A stretch of DNA of 64,000 nt from Caldilineaceae bacterium (GTDB lineage Bacteria > Chloroflexota > Anaerolineae > Caldilineales > Caldilineaceae): positions 61,275 through 125,274 of the forward strand of contig JAPKMW010000022.1 of assembly GCA_026645575.1 (NCBI GenBank). The letters are read 5' to 3'. The notes under the pieces are model-generated. The model made no database searches. It had not been told where the DNA came from and saw only the letters and a program-made list of their open reading frames with translations. Positions 7,052 through 16,242 of this stretch are shown one piece after another (position 1 is the first letter of the stretch; each line of letters begins with the position of its first letter). Both the position numbers and the translations under genes were made by a program.

Positions 7052-8593
7052 ATGATGAACGAAGAACGATTTTTTACCCAGGTTCTTGAACTAATTCGCC
7101 GCACCTCGACGGTGTTGCCGCCGGATGTGACCGAGGTGATCGACGCCCGCCGCGCCTTTGAGCAGAGTGGATCGCGCGCCGATCTGGCGTTGGAAGTGGT
7201 GATGCAAAATATCGGGCTGGCGAAACGACGCAGTGCGCCGATCTGTCAGGACACCGGCACCGTCACCTTCTATATCAAGACGCCGGTCGGTTTTGACCAA
7301 CTGCTGCTGGAAGAGATTTGCGAGAAAGCCGTGGCCGAAGCGACTGCTAAAGGCTATTTGCGCCAAAATTCGGTTGACAGCGTGACCGGCAAGAACACCG
7401 GTAACAATCTCGGCCCTGGCAGCCCGGTCTTTCACTGGCACCAACACCGCCAGGAGACAGTCGATATTCGGCTGATTCTCAAGGGGGGCGGCTGTGAAAA
7501 TACGAGCGCCCAATATTCGCTGCCGACGACCCTCAACGGCAAGCGCCTGGATCGCGACCTGGAAGGGGTGCGCGGTTGTATCCTCGATGCCGTCTGGCAG
7601 GCGCAGGGCAAGGGGTGCGGCCCCGGCTTTCTGGGCGTTTGCATCGGCGGCGACCGCGCCACCGGCTATGAAGCGGCCAAAGCCCAATTGCTGCGCCCGC
7701 TGGATGACACGAATGCCGACCCTGCCTTGGCGACATTGGAAGCGGCGATCCTAGAAGAAGCCAACCGCCTGGCCATTGGCCCGATGGGTTTTGGCGGCAG
7801 CCTGACCGTCGGCGGTTGCAAGATCGGCGCCCTCAACCGTTTGCCCGCCTCCTTCTTTGTCAGCGTCGCCTACATGTGTTGGGCCTATCGCCGCCGCGGC
7901 GTTGTGTTAAGCGCCGATGGCGTAGTGCAGGATTGGCTCTACACTGGCGAGAACGAGTTTACCACCACTGCCGAATCTGCCCCTGAACCGACCGGCGATC
8001 TACTGCAACTGGAAAGCGATAGCCAGGGTACGATCCACCTCCAGACCCCGTTGACCGAAAGCGCAGTGCGCGACTTGAAAGCTGGGGACGTCGTGCTGCT
8101 CTCCGGCACCATCTTCACCGGGCGCGACGAGGTGCATAAATATCTCTACAAAGGCGGCGATTTGCCCATCCTCCAAGATGGCGTCATCTATCATTGTGGC
8201 CCGGTGGTCTTGGAAGAGAACGGCGAATATCGGGTCATGGCTGCCGGCCCCACCACTTCGATCCGGGAGGAGCCTTATCAAGCCGATGTGATCAAACGCT
8301 ATGGCATCCGCGCCGTCATCGGCAAGGGGGGGATGGGCGCCAAGACGCTGGAAGCCTGTCGCGAACATGGCTGCGTCTATCTACATGGCATTGGCGGCGC
8401 CGCTCAAGTCTATGCCCGCAGCGTGGAAAAAGTGGACGATGTCTTCCTAAAACAATTTGGCAGCCCGGAAGCGGTCTGGCAGTTGCAGGTCAAAGATTTC
8501 CTGGCCGTGGTGACAATGGACGCCCATGGTCGCTCCTTACACGCCGAGGTCGCCGACGATTCCAAGCAGCGATTGGCCGAGGTTCTGGCTTGA
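7052..8593 (+). CDS. Class I (iron-sulfur) fumarate hydratase-type hydro-lyase
   Basis: A 513-aa fused two-domain enzyme. The N-terminal alpha domain carries PICQDTGT (Cys about 65), GGGCEN (Cys about 148) and GKGCGPGFLG (Cys about 189), the three cysteines that hold the 4Fe-4S cluster. The C-terminal beta domain (about residues 330-505) has LSGTIFTGRDEVHK and GKGGMG. Length and fusion match FumA-type fumarases; tartrate dehydratase is the main alternative because both share this architecture. ATG 7052 has GGAG 6 nt upstream; ATG 7055 is also possible. It follows the sugar-acid genes and may process the downstream acid. Confidence 0.9.
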   Translation: MMNEERFFTQVLELIRRTSTVLPPDVTEVIDARRAFEQSGSRADLALEVVMQNIGLAKRRSAPICQDTGTVTFYIKTPVGFDQLLLEEICEKAVAEATAKGYLRQNSVDSVTGKNTGNNLGPGSPVFHWHQHRQETVDIRLILKGGGCENTSAQYSLPTTLNGKRLDRDLEGVRGCILDAVWQAQGKGCGPGFLGVCIGGDRATGYEAAKAQLLRPLDDTNADPALATLEAAILEEANRLAIGPMGFGGSLTVGGCKIGALNRLPASFFVSVAYMCWAYRRRGVVLSADGVVQDWLYTGENEFTTTAESAPEPTGDLLQLESDSQGTIHLQTPLTESAVRDLKAGDVVLLSGTIFTGRDEVHKYLYKGGDLPILQDGVIYHCGPVVLEENGEYRVMAAGPTTSIREEPYQADVIKRYGIRAVIGKGGMGAKTLEACREHGCVYLHGIGGAAQVYARSVEKVDDVFLKQFGSPEAVWQLQVKDFLAVVTMDAHGRSLHAEVADDSKQRLAEVLA

Positions 8594-8649
8594 GCCGCTT
8601 CCTATCCCGACGGCGTTTCTTCGCCGCCCGTTCTACCCTTTGGCTCTTG

Positions 8650-10899
8650 ATGTTATACCAACGAGCGCCAGGAAGGTACACTTTTTACACGAGTACTGGG
8701 TTCCTTCCTGTGCTGCTCGTGAGTATAACATTGGCGTTTGCTGTTCAGGCAAGCGCCGCGCCTCCGATGCCGGATACGCCGCTCATTATCGATGATGAAA
8801 TTGTGCAGATGGTGACGACAACCGGAACGGCGCGTGTTCTGCTGCTGTTGGGGGAAAGTGCTTCCCCGCTTACCGCAGCGGCGACAGCAGAGGCCGCCGT
8901 CGCGGACCTGCAAGCGCGCTTCCTCCAAACCATCACTTCCGCTGAGTTTCAGCCATACCGCCAATATCAATTTGTGCCGGGCGTGGCTGGGGTCGTTACG
9001 GCGGGGGGATTAGCGAACGTGCGCGCCAACCCGTTGGTACGCGCCATCCAACTGGATCACCCCGGCGGCGCCCATCTGCAAGAGAGTTTGCCAGCCATTG
9101 ACGGCAATGTTGTCCACACCACCTATGGCATCACCGGGCAGGGGGTGACGGTGGCCGTCCTCGACTCCGGCATTGATACGGATCACCCGGATCTGGCTGA
9201 TGATCTGGTGGCGCAACGCTGTTTTACGAATGGCGCTTGTCTACCCGGTAATAGTTCCCAAAGCAGCAGCGCCGAAGATGAAAATGGGCATGGCACCCAT
9301 GTTACCGGGGTCATTACCTCCAAAGGAACGGTCAGTGGGCGCGGCTTTGCCCCCAACGCCAAAATTGTCGCCGTGCGTGTGCTGGACAAGGGGGGTAGCG
9401 GCTTTGTTTCTGATTGGGTGGCCGGATTGGATTGGGTGCGCAGCCAGTTGATGACAACCCCTGTGCAAATTATCAACTTAAGTCTGGGCACCTTTGCCCT
9501 CTATCCTAATAATTGTGACACGCAGGAACCGCTTTTGGCCGCCGCCGTTGCCCAGTTGCGAGCAAAAGGGGTTGTCCTCTTTGCCTCCAGCGGCAACCAA
9601 GGCAATTCGACGCGAATTGCCGCACCGGCTTGTAATAGCGGTGTGATCGCTGTCGGCGCAACCTACGATGGCAATGTAGGCCGCCAACCGACCGCCGGCA
9701 CCTACCAGAGCCTCTTTGGCAGCAGTTGGCCAGCATGTAGTGACGATGCGACCAGCTTGCGCACTATTACCTGTTTCACCAACAGCAACCAGCAACTTGA
9801 TCTGCTGGCGCCTGGGGCGCCGATTCTTTCGACCTATCTGGGCGGCAAAACGGCCCAATATTGGGGAACATCCCAGGCATCGCCGACGGCGGCCGGGGTG
9901 GCTGCGCTCCTCTTGGAAAAACGTCCGGGGCTATCTCCCGCTGTGGTGGAGACTATTCTTAAAAATAGTGGCACGCTAGTGACTGATCCCAGGAATGGGT
10001 CGTCCTTCCCCCAGCTTAATGCCCTGGCTGCCATCAAAGCGATTACGCCGATCAGCCCTACGGCTATTACCGTCAGCGGCGCGCTCACCGGCGTCACCAA
10101 TGTCGCCTACAACTTTGTCGCCGCCGTGACGCCTGTGACGGTGACAACACCCGTCACCTATCACTGGCAAGCAACGGATCACCTGGCTATCACCACCATG
10201 GGCGCCCAGCAGAGTAGCTATACCTTCACCTGGACTACACCGGGACGGAAAGCCATCACCGTGACCGCGTTCAATGAGGGCGCAACGGTGAGTACAACTC
10301 ACACGATCACGCTTGCGGCTGTGGCGCCGCTCTCTGCCACTATCACTGGACCGGCCTTCCTGGCAACTGGCGCCATCGGCGCTTTCCAGGTAATGGCAGT
10401 GCCGATCACAGCCACCACGCCGATCACCTACCAGTGGCAACGGGCCAACTACCCGTCCATCACCCATACGGGCGGTATTAGCGATTCGGTGCTGTTGGCT
10501 TGGGGAACGGCTGGTGTACAAACAATTACGGTGACATTGGCGAACAACGCCGGGCGCGCCACAACCACTCACACCGTGACCGTCCAACTAATGGCGCCGC
10601 TTACGATAACATTAGATGCACCGCTCACCACTACGGTCGGCCTTTCGACCACGGTGCGCGCCCAGGTACAGCCGATCACAGCATCATCGCCGCTTACCTA
10701 TATCTGGCAGGTGACCGATCAGTTACCCTTAACCCATACGATGGGTTTTAGTGATACCGTTGTTTATCGCTGGACGAAACCTGGTCTGGTGACGATTGGT
10801 GTACAGGTGTGGAATGGCGCGGGAACGGTCACCAACCAGCACATCATCGTGGTGATCGATAACCGGCGGCTCTATTTACCGTTGATCCGGCGACCGTAA
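8650..10899 (+). CDS. Secreted subtilisin-like serine protease (S8) with Ig/PKD-like repeats
   Basis: A 749-aa exported protease. From ATG 8650 the catalytic triad lies at about D171 (AVLDSGID), H214 (NGHGTHVTG) and S408 (GTSQASP), with the oxyanion Asn in SSGNQGN. After the protease domain come three ~90-residue PKD/Ig-like repeats (P-I-T-Y-x-W-Q...F-x-W-T-x-P-G...T-I-T-V), then a basic tail with LYLPLI at the C-terminus. A hydrophobic signal segment ends in QASA. No ribosome-binding site precedes ATG 8650. An in-frame TTG at 8590 overlaps the fumarase stop and has GAGG 7 nt upstream, so translation may start there. The segment 8652-8729 is a dispersed palindromic repeat read through in frame. 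Confidence 0.88.
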   Translation: MLYQRAPGRYTFYTSTGFLPVLLVSITLAFAVQASAAPPMPDTPLIIDDEIVQMVTTTGTARVLLLLGESASPLTAAATAEAAVADLQARFLQTITSAEFQPYRQYQFVPGVAGVVTAGGLANVRANPLVRAIQLDHPGGAHLQESLPAIDGNVVHTTYGITGQGVTVAVLDSGIDTDHPDLADDLVAQRCFTNGACLPGNSSQSSSAEDENGHGTHVTGVITSKGTVSGRGFAPNAKIVAVRVLDKGGSGFVSDWVAGLDWVRSQLMTTPVQIINLSLGTFALYPNNCDTQEPLLAAAVAQLRAKGVVLFASSGNQGNSTRIAAPACNSGVIAVGATYDGNVGRQPTAGTYQSLFGSSWPACSDDATSLRTITCFTNSNQQLDLLAPGAPILSTYLGGKTAQYWGTSQASPTAAGVAALLLEKRPGLSPAVVETILKNSGTLVTDPRNGSSFPQLNALAAIKAITPISPTAITVSGALTGVTNVAYNFVAAVTPVTVTTPVTYHWQATDHLAITTMGAQQSSYTFTWTTPGRKAITVTAFNEGATVSTTHTITLAAVAPLSATITGPAFLATGAIGAFQVMAVPITATTPITYQWQRANYPSITHTGGISDSVLLAWGTAGVQTITVTLANNAGRATTTHTVTVQLMAPLTITLDAPLTTTVGLSTTVRAQVQPITASSPLTYIWQVTDQLPLTHTMGFSDTVVYRWTKPGLVTIGVQVWNGAGTVTNQHIIVVIDNRRLYLPLIRRP
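8652..8729 (+). mobile_element. ~78-bp palindromic MITE-like element, copy E1
   Basis: Terminal inverted repeats GTTATACcaACGAGCgCCAGGAAGG and its imperfect complement enclose a short core with ACACTTTTTACA. It is closely similar to the element at 43543-43619 (opposite orientation) and shares ends with 59312-59390. It lies in frame within the signal-peptide-coding part of the protease gene. Confidence 0.7.
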
Positions 10900-10969
10900 T
10901 CGATGAATTATCGGTGTGGTTTGCAACCCATAGGCATCCAGCTAAAGTTTTCCCAGGTGTGGGAAGGTT

Positions 10970-11032
10970 GTCTGTCACCTTGAAAGGGTCTCTAGGCTGC
11001 AATACCCTAGAGACCCTTTCAAGGTGACAGAC
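10970..11032. repeat. 27-bp perfect inverted repeat (strong hairpin)
   Basis: Arms 10970-10996 and 11006-11032 are exact complements with a 9-nt loop. It sits between the protease gene and the convergent flavin reductase gene. It has no T-tract, but such a stable hairpin could end transcription from both sides. Confidence 0.65.
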
Positions 11033-11124
11033 GAGTCGCTAGGGTTTCCCAAAGCCCCCTTCGCTTGTTTGCAACCGCGCGGCTGCGTAAACAAGCACCG
11101 TGTGCTTGCAACCTGTTCGGCGGA

Positions 11125-11604
11125 TTACCCCAGGGTGTGATACTTGCCGCGGAAGTAGAGCAACCCAGCCTGGTGAGCGCGATCTTCAAAAGCCACAACC
11201 CGCCCGACAAGGATATTATGGTCGCCGCCGGGGTAGACATGTTCCATTGTACACTGAAAACAGACTGCAAAGTCGGGCAGGATGGGAGAGCCGGCGACGC
11301 CGGTCGTCCAGGCCAGGTTGGTGAACTTCTCTTCGCCGCGGCTGGCAAAGAGGGTGGAGAGCGCCTCTTGCTCCTTGTGCAGAATATGCACCGCATAGTG
11401 CGTAGTCTGCGAAAAGAGGTCAAAGCTGCGCGCATGGTTGCCCACGCTCCACAAGACCAATGGCGGATCAAGCGAGACAGAAGAGAAGCTGTTGACGGTC
11501 ATCCCCACCGGTTCGCCTTGCGGAGTGGTGGTCGTCACGACGGTGATGCCGGTGGCGAACATGCCACAGGCGTTGCGAAAGGCTTTTGAATCGAAAGCTT
11601 GCAT
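11125..11604 (-). CDS. Flavin reductase-like FMN-binding protein
   Basis: A 159-aa protein of the HpaC/flavin reductase split-barrel family. Start at 11604, with AGAGGA just upstream. Motifs: ACGMFATGITVVTT, then GMTVNSFSSVSLDPPLVLWSV, the FMN-contacting T-x-N-S-F-x-S-V-S-x-x-P-P pattern, and a C-terminal GGDHNILVGRVV with the conserved D-H. Such enzymes reduce flavin with NAD(P)H for partner monooxygenases. The gene directly upstream is a broken luciferase-like monooxygenase, so the reductase may have lost its local partner. Confidence 0.88.
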   Translation of the reverse strand: MQAFDSKAFRNACGMFATGITVVTTTTPQGEPVGMTVNSFSSVSLDPPLVLWSVGNHARSFDLFSQTTHYAVHILHKEQEALSTLFASRGEEKFTNLAWTTGVAGSPILPDFAVCFQCTMEHVYPGGDHNILVGRVVAFEDRAHQAGLLYFRGKYHTLG

Positions 11605-11611
11605 AGGTCCT

Positions 11612-11949
11612 CTAGCGTTTGGTTTGTTGATAACGTTCGGTCGCTTCAGCCACGGCTTGTAACTGCTTTTCGGCCAGCGCCGGGCGGGCAGCATGAGCAC
11701 GATCAGCGTGAATCTGGAGATTGCTGCCCGATGATTGGAAGTGAGGCATAACACGGCGGGCAAACAACTCAAAACTCTTCTTGGTCGCTTCTGGATTGGC
11801 CCAAGGGTCAGTCGGTTGGATTGGTAGCTGATCGGCTCCTCGCTAGTGAGCAAATGCACCAGGATTTCCAGGTACTCTTCCAAAAGCGGGCGCATTTGGG
11901 TCGGTTGTAACCCAAGCATGGCAGCAACGGTCGGTAGCGCGCCGGGGCT
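11612..11949 (-). pseudogene. Remnant of a luciferase-like (LLM) flavin-dependent monooxygenase
   Basis: Only about the last 110 codons of a ~340-aa LLM enzyme are recognisable. One frame reads LPTVAAMLGLQ then EEYLEILVHLLTSEEPISY. Near 11790 the coding sense shifts frame to read DPWANPEATKKSFELFARRV and MPHFQ and ends at the TAG 11612-11614, just before the flavin reductase start. Both 5' truncation and a frameshift or small deletion are visible. The original pair would have been a two-component monooxygenase. Confidence 0.6.
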
Positions 11950-12276
11950 AACGCCTCTATCTTACTCGCGCTTGTCGCTTTATGCAACCCTGGCAGCTTA
12001 CATGCAGAAATTCCTGCTCACATCCAGCAAGCAGGGGATATAAGGCAGCAGTTGCAACAGCGGTGTAGATACCCACCGCGCCGTGTGTCCCTACAGCCCT
12101 GATGTGAAAGTAGGGAGCGGATGAATGCGGATAAAAACAAAAATCTACGTGCGCAGCCGGCGTGTATCCGCGTCCCAATTTTCATCGTTTTCGGTGTCGT
12201 CAGACATGTGACCTGTGTTGAAAACGCCTAGCGTTGCGTCAATCTTCGTGTGCTTTGTGGTGAATGGGGAGCGATG
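11950..12276. other. Intergenic region, no gene seen
   Basis: A 327-bp spacer. It includes a GTAG-a-TACCCACCGCGCC / GGTG-type imperfect palindrome around 12065-12094. No convincing coding sequence on either strand. Confidence 0.4.
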
Positions 12277-13329
12277 CTACCGGCGCTGAAAGGTGATATT
12301 CCAGCTAAAGTGGCCGTTGCAACTGTTGCCTTCGGCAAAGCGGCGACAGGATTCCTCATCCTGGCAATATTGGGCGCTCTGCAAAATGTCAAAGGGGATG
12401 CTGGCGGGGTTGGTCGATAGGCCCGTGGCGACCTCACTGGTGACGGACTGGCCGCCGGCATCGCGCACCACCGTTACATCTTGTCCGCCCCCTAGCACAA
12501 ACTCGGCCACGCCATCGCCACGTCCTTGCGACCCCGTTACAATAATTTCTCTGGCGCCGTACAGCACTTGGACGGCAACGCCATTAACCCGATTGCCATT
12601 GGCATCTAACACATTGACAATCAAGCGACGACTCAGGCCGCAATGGACCGAGGGGCCATCCAGTGAACCGCCATTTTCATAGGGGTCGAGCAGCCGTTTT
12701 TGCACTAGCACATATTGGTTGCCACTGCTAGGGGGCGCCGGTGTCGCCGTTGCGTCAGGGGTGGACGGTGTTGGCGTTGGTTGCGTCGCTGTCGCCCCGC
12801 CGACCAAAAAGGCGGCAATCCACCGGCCGCTGTCGAGTTGAAACCAACTGCCATCGGCATTCCGGCCAACCAACGTGAGTGGCTGACCGGAACGGACACC
12901 GCCGACAACGGGGTAGGTGGTGCCGGGACCGGCGCGCAAGTTGGCATTACGGTTGGCGGTTGTTGTTTGCGGGGCTGGCAGTGGGGTTGCGGCGGCGGTT
13001 GGTTGCGCGCTGGGAGTGGCTGCCGTAGCGCTGCGTGTTGGCGTGGTGTTGACCTCATCAATCAGAAAAGCTGCAATCCACACACCCGCGTCCAGACGAT
13101 ACCAATCACCGGCGCTGTTCGTTTCTACAATCGTGACAGTCTGGCCGGCGTTGGCCCTACCCACAATGGCAAAGGTGGTGCCGGGGCCGGCGCGCAGGTT
13201 GGCATTGCGATTGACCGTGCCGGTATTGGTTGCCTGCGCCGTAGCCAGCAACCAGAACAGACACAGCATTACCAACGCCGTCAGCGTACTCAGCCCCAGT
13301 TGTTTTAGCGATCTTGCAAAAACGTTCAT
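12277..13329 (-). CDS. Secreted protein with two bacterial SH3 domains
   Basis: A 350-aa exported protein. The N-terminal hydrophobic segment [21 protein letters not shown] is a signal peptide. Two SH3b domains follow (about residues 38-80 and 113-155), each with the [13 protein letters not shown] start and a W(Y/F)xLDxGxWIAAFL end. Thr/Pro/Ala-rich linkers separate them from a C-terminal domain with [23 protein letters not shown], an Ig-like fold, and several cysteines near the end ([12 protein letters not shown]). SH3b domains bind cell-wall or polysaccharide ligands. Start at 13329; upstream ribosome-binding signal is weak. Confidence 0.8.
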   Translation of the reverse strand: MNVFARSLKQLGLSTLTALVMLCLFWLLATAQATNTGTVNRNANLRAGPGTTFAIVGRANAGQTVTIVETNSAGDWYRLDAGVWIAAFLIDEVNTTPTRSATAATPSAQPTAAATPLPAPQTTTANRNANLRAGPGTTYPVVGGVRSGQPLTLVGRNADGSWFQLDSGRWIAAFLVGGATATQPTPTPSTPDATATPAPPSSGNQYVLVQKRLLDPYENGGSLDGPSVHCGLSRRLIVNVLDANGNRVNGVAVQVLYGAREIIVTGSQGRGDGVAEFVLGGGQDVTVVRDAGGQSVTSEVATGLSTNPASIPFDILQSAQYCQDEESCRRFAEGNSCNGHFSWNITFQRR

Positions 13330-13568
13330 ATACTCTATCGATGTCCTACTATAAGGGCAAACCCTGTGGCGCCCTTTACCCAAAGTACTGATTCATAGGG
13401 TAGCAGAAAACCCAACTTTCTATCTAGGACAGGATAGGGGTGCGAGAGTGAGGGAGAGGCATAGAACTATACGTCATCAGCCTGGCGGCAGTCGTTCAAC
13501 ATCGCCAGGATTTACACAACAGGCAAAAGTCGGCCTTCTCTGGTCGCCCGTCCTGCGGAAACCCTCGA

Positions 13569-14195
13569 TTATTCGAAGATCACCGTCTCTTGGCCGACTT
13601 CCACTTCGCCATACTGGAGGCCGCCGGCCTTCTCGTAAACGAGCAGCACGGCGCCGGTCGTATTCGGTTGGGTCTCGACAAGGCGAAACCTTTGCGGGAT
13701 CGCGCCGCCCGCAAACAGCCGCTTCCCCGTGCCGAGAACAACGGGAAATTGCCAGATACGTAGGGTATCGACCAGATCGTGCTGAAATAGGGTTTGCACC
13801 AGATTGCCGCTGCCGTGAACCTGGATCTCGCCGCCTGCTTGCGCCTTGAGCTTCGCAACCTCCTCCACAATGTCGCCCTTGAGCAGATGAGCGTTGTTCC
13901 AGGTGAGTGTCGTGAGCGTCCTCGATGCGACAAACTTGGGCAGGATGTTGAGCTTTTCCTCTGGATCGGGCGAGTTGGGCCAAGAGGCGGCAAACATCTC
14001 ATAGGTTTTGCGACCAAGCAGGAGCGCGCCCGCACACTTCATCCACGCATCCATGCTGGCGCCAAACGTCTCATCGATAAAGGGGACGAGCCACCCGCCG
14101 TGTGAAAAGCCACCCTCATGATCTTCATTGGGACCGCCGGGCGCCTGCATCACCCCATCCATGGTGGTGAACATGCCAACCACTAATTTTCTCAT
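13569..14195 (-). CDS. DHFR/RibD-like reductase family protein, copy 1
   Basis: A 208-aa protein of the RibD C-terminal/dihydrofolate-reductase-like fold. It begins MRKLVVGMFTTMDGVMQAPG and has ALLLGRKTYEMFA, EIQVHGSGNLVQTL and PVVLGTGKRLF, the standard family blocks for NADPH binding. These single-domain proteins are widespread and mostly uncharacterised; they are probably reductases of small molecules. A paralogue lies at 15679-16242 with regulatory genes between. Confidence 0.85.
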   Translation of the reverse strand: MRKLVVGMFTTMDGVMQAPGGPNEDHEGGFSHGGWLVPFIDETFGASMDAWMKCAGALLLGRKTYEMFAASWPNSPDPEEKLNILPKFVASRTLTTLTWNNAHLLKGDIVEEVAKLKAQAGGEIQVHGSGNLVQTLFQHDLVDTLRIWQFPVVLGTGKRLFAGGAIPQRFRLVETQPNTTGAVLLVYEKAGGLQYGEVEVGQETVIFE

Positions 14196-14234
14196 CGACC
14201 TGATCTCCTTTGCGTAATCGTTTTTAAAAATTTC

Positions 14235-14708
14235 TCAGGCTTGCTCAACCAGATTGGCGAGCTGCTCAATGACGGTCCCCCAGCCATCATAAAAGCCCAG
14301 TTCTTGATGGGTATTGCGGTCAGTCTGGCTCTTGTGCATTACATGGGCGGCATACTCCGTACCCAGCGGGTGATCGGCCAGACGGATAATCGCCGTGATA
14401 AATGGCTCCGCCGCCGGGCGCCACCCCCCCGTCAGACAGGTGGTAAAGACGAGTTGTTCGCCTTCGGTGACGGTGAGAAAGCAGCCATTGATGTGCGGCA
14501 TAAAGGCGCCACCATTTTCGCTGATCTGCGTGACAAAGGCCCCACCCGGTTGGAGTTCCAATGCCACCACTTGGCACAGCGTGGGCGCTGGCGTCCACCA
14601 TTTTGCCAAGCTGGCGGGATCGCTCCAGGCGCGCCAGACCGCCGATCGGGGCGCTTTGATCACGCGGGTGATCAATAAGTCGAGTGCAGGATTAAAAGAT
14701 GGCTTCAT
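14235..14708 (-). CDS. SRPBCC/AHSA1-domain protein
   Basis: A 157-aa START-like ligand-binding protein. The start at 14708 overlaps the ArsR stop by ATGA, so the two are translationally coupled. Seen blocks: TRVIKAPRSAVWRAWSDP, KWWTP, then QPGGAF and the C-terminal GWGTVIEQLANLVE helix. ArsR plus AHSA1 pairs are very common in bacteria. Their ligand is generally unknown; the ArsR member is expected to control the pair. Confidence 0.87.
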   Translation of the reverse strand: MKPSFNPALDLLITRVIKAPRSAVWRAWSDPASLAKWWTPAPTLCQVVALELQPGGAFVTQISENGGAFMPHINGCFLTVTEGEQLVFTTCLTGGWRPAAEPFITAIIRLADHPLGTEYAAHVMHKSQTDRNTHQELGFYDGWGTVIEQLANLVEQA

Positions 14709-15049
14709 GGCATGTTTTCCTCTTGTTGCGCGGCGATGACAAATTGTTCCAGGCGGTCGGTATGCGCCTCCCAGAGGGCGCGCTGATCGGCCAGCCACTG
14801 TTCAATCGCCACCAATGACGTTGGCTCAATCGTGCAAATGCGCACGCGCCCGATCTTTTGTGTACGAATCAAACCAGATTCCTCCAAATAGTGAATATGT
14901 TTCATAAAGGAAGGCAGCGCCATGCCAAACGGTTTGGCCAGATCGCCAACCGTGGCAGCGCCCCTGCCTAGCTCCCCCAGCACCGCCCGCCGGGTGGGAT
15001 CAGCCAGCGCCTGAAAGATCGTATTGAGTCGTTCTGAATAGTGATCCAT
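14705..15049 (-). CDS. ArsR-family transcriptional regulator
   Basis: A 114-aa winged-helix repressor. IFQALADPTRRAVLGELGRG is the classic N-terminal ArsR block, followed by a recognition helix (PSFMKHIHYLEESGLI) and wing. No metal-binding cysteine pair (CVC) is present, so it is of the AHSA1-associated kind and not a metal sensor. A 10-bp inverted repeat 23 nt upstream of the start is a likely operator. Its stop overlaps the start of the AHSA1 gene. Confidence 0.88.
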   Translation of the reverse strand: MDHYSERLNTIFQALADPTRRAVLGELGRGAATVGDLAKPFGMALPSFMKHIHYLEESGLIRTQKIGRVRICTIEPTSLVAIEQWLADQRALWEAHTDRLEQFVIAAQQEENMP

Positions 15050-15071
15050 AAGGCTAAGTATAACAATAAAA

Positions 15072-15097
15072 AATAGTTAGCGCAAAAGCTAACTATT
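15072..15097. promoter_or_regulatory. Probable ArsR operator
   Basis: AATAGTTAGC, 6 nt, GCTAACTATT: perfect inverted repeat immediately upstream of the ArsR gene. Confidence 0.6.
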
Positions 15098-15141
15098 GTG
15101 AATTGCGTATTCATACCAAAAATTGACCGTATTGATCAATC

Positions 15142-15561
15142 CTATTCTTCTGTCCACTGTGGGTTCCAGACCACCTCCCAAAGATGGCCGTCCGGGTCTT
15201 GGAAATAGCCGGAATAGCCGCCCCAGAAGGTGTCGTGCGCCGGTTTGACGATGACTGCCCCCGCGGCCTCTGCTTGCGCCATCACCGCGTCGACTTCCGC
15301 TTTGGACAAGACGTTGTGCCCCAGTGTCATTTCCGTTACGCTGGGCGGCGTGACCGGCAGCCCTGTATCGTGGGCGATGCTTGTACGCGGCCAAAGCGCC
15401 AGCCGTAGACCGGGTTGCAGTTGGATAAAGACCACGGCGCCATACGGGAATTCTTTGCCGATGATACCTTCGGTTGCCAAGCCCAGTCCCTCGCGATAGA
15501 AGTGCAGCGACCGCTCCAGGTCGTTGACGCCGATGGTGATGACGGTGATTCTTGGTTTCAT
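15142..15561 (-). CDS. VOC-superfamily protein (glyoxalase-like)
   Basis: A 139-aa VOC protein starting MKPRITVITIGVNDLERSLH. AGGAG lies 9 nt upstream of ATG 15561. Two beta-alpha-beta-beta-beta modules are visible; the second ends in DTFWGGYSGYFQDPDGHLWEV, which keeps the C-terminal metal-type Glu. The F-Y-R-E-G-L-G-L and D-P-D-G-H-L-W-E-V pattern matches the YycE/lactoylglutathione-lyase-like group used in detoxification. Substrate not known. Likely expressed as a single gene. Confidence 0.87.
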   Translation of the reverse strand: MKPRITVITIGVNDLERSLHFYREGLGLATEGIIGKEFPYGAVVFIQLQPGLRLALWPRTSIAHDTGLPVTPPSVTEMTLGHNVLSKAEVDAVMAQAEAAGAVIVKPAHDTFWGGYSGYFQDPDGHLWEVVWNPQWTEE

Positions 15562-15678
15562 CAAGGTTATCTCCTGGTGTAATCCATCATTCCTTCACGC
15601 ACAAATCGGCATAGGCGCTGCACGCCTATGCCGGTGATCTATCCCAACGGAATGGGGTCAAGCAGCTTCCCTGACCGT

Positions 15679-16242
15679 TTAGGCATGGCTGTAGTGAGCA
15701 ATGATGATGCCATTGGGCGTACTCTTGGACTCGACCAACTTAAAGGAGCGATGCAGCCCATCGGGAAAAACCCGTTTGCCACCTCCCACCACAACGGGGA
15801 AAATCAGCAGATAGATGTCATCCACCAGATCATGTTCCAGCATGGCGTGGACAAGTTGGCAACTGCCATCGGTGAGGATATCTTTGCCCGGTTGCGCTTT
15901 GAGGGCGCGGATCGTCTCCATCGGGTTCTCACGAATGAAGGTGGTGTCGCTCCAGAGCGATTCGGTCAGCGTCTTGGTGACAACATATTTCTTCATGCCG
16001 GCAAAGGGATCGTTGGCGGGATCCGCCGCAAAGGCGCCGGCATGGCTGACATAGGTGCGGCGACCAAGGAGCACGGCGCCGGCTGTCTGCATCACCTCGC
16101 CAAAGTAGGCGCCGATGCCGTCGTCAAACAACGGCGGCACCCAACCGCCATTCTGAAAGCCGCCATCCACATCTTCATCCTGAGCGCCAGGCCCCTGCAT
16201 CACACCGTCGAGCGTGACAAACTCGCTAACAATCAGTTTCAT
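15679..16242 (-). CDS. DHFR/RibD-like reductase family protein, copy 2
   Basis: A 187-aa paralogue of the protein at 13569-14195. It has MKLIVSEFVTLDGVMQGPG, AGAVLLGRRTYVSHAG, ILTDGSCQLVHAMLEHDLVD and FPVVVGGGKRVFPDG. AAAGGA precedes two in-frame ATGs (16248 and 16242); I use the second because family members begin with this M-K-L. Role presumed NADPH-dependent reduction of an unknown small molecule. Confidence 0.85.
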   Translation of the reverse strand: MKLIVSEFVTLDGVMQGPGAQDEDVDGGFQNGGWVPPLFDDGIGAYFGEVMQTAGAVLLGRRTYVSHAGAFAADPANDPFAGMKKYVVTKTLTESLWSDTTFIRENPMETIRALKAQPGKDILTDGSCQLVHAMLEHDLVDDIYLLIFPVVVGGGKRVFPDGLHRSFKLVESKSTPNGIIIAHYSHA

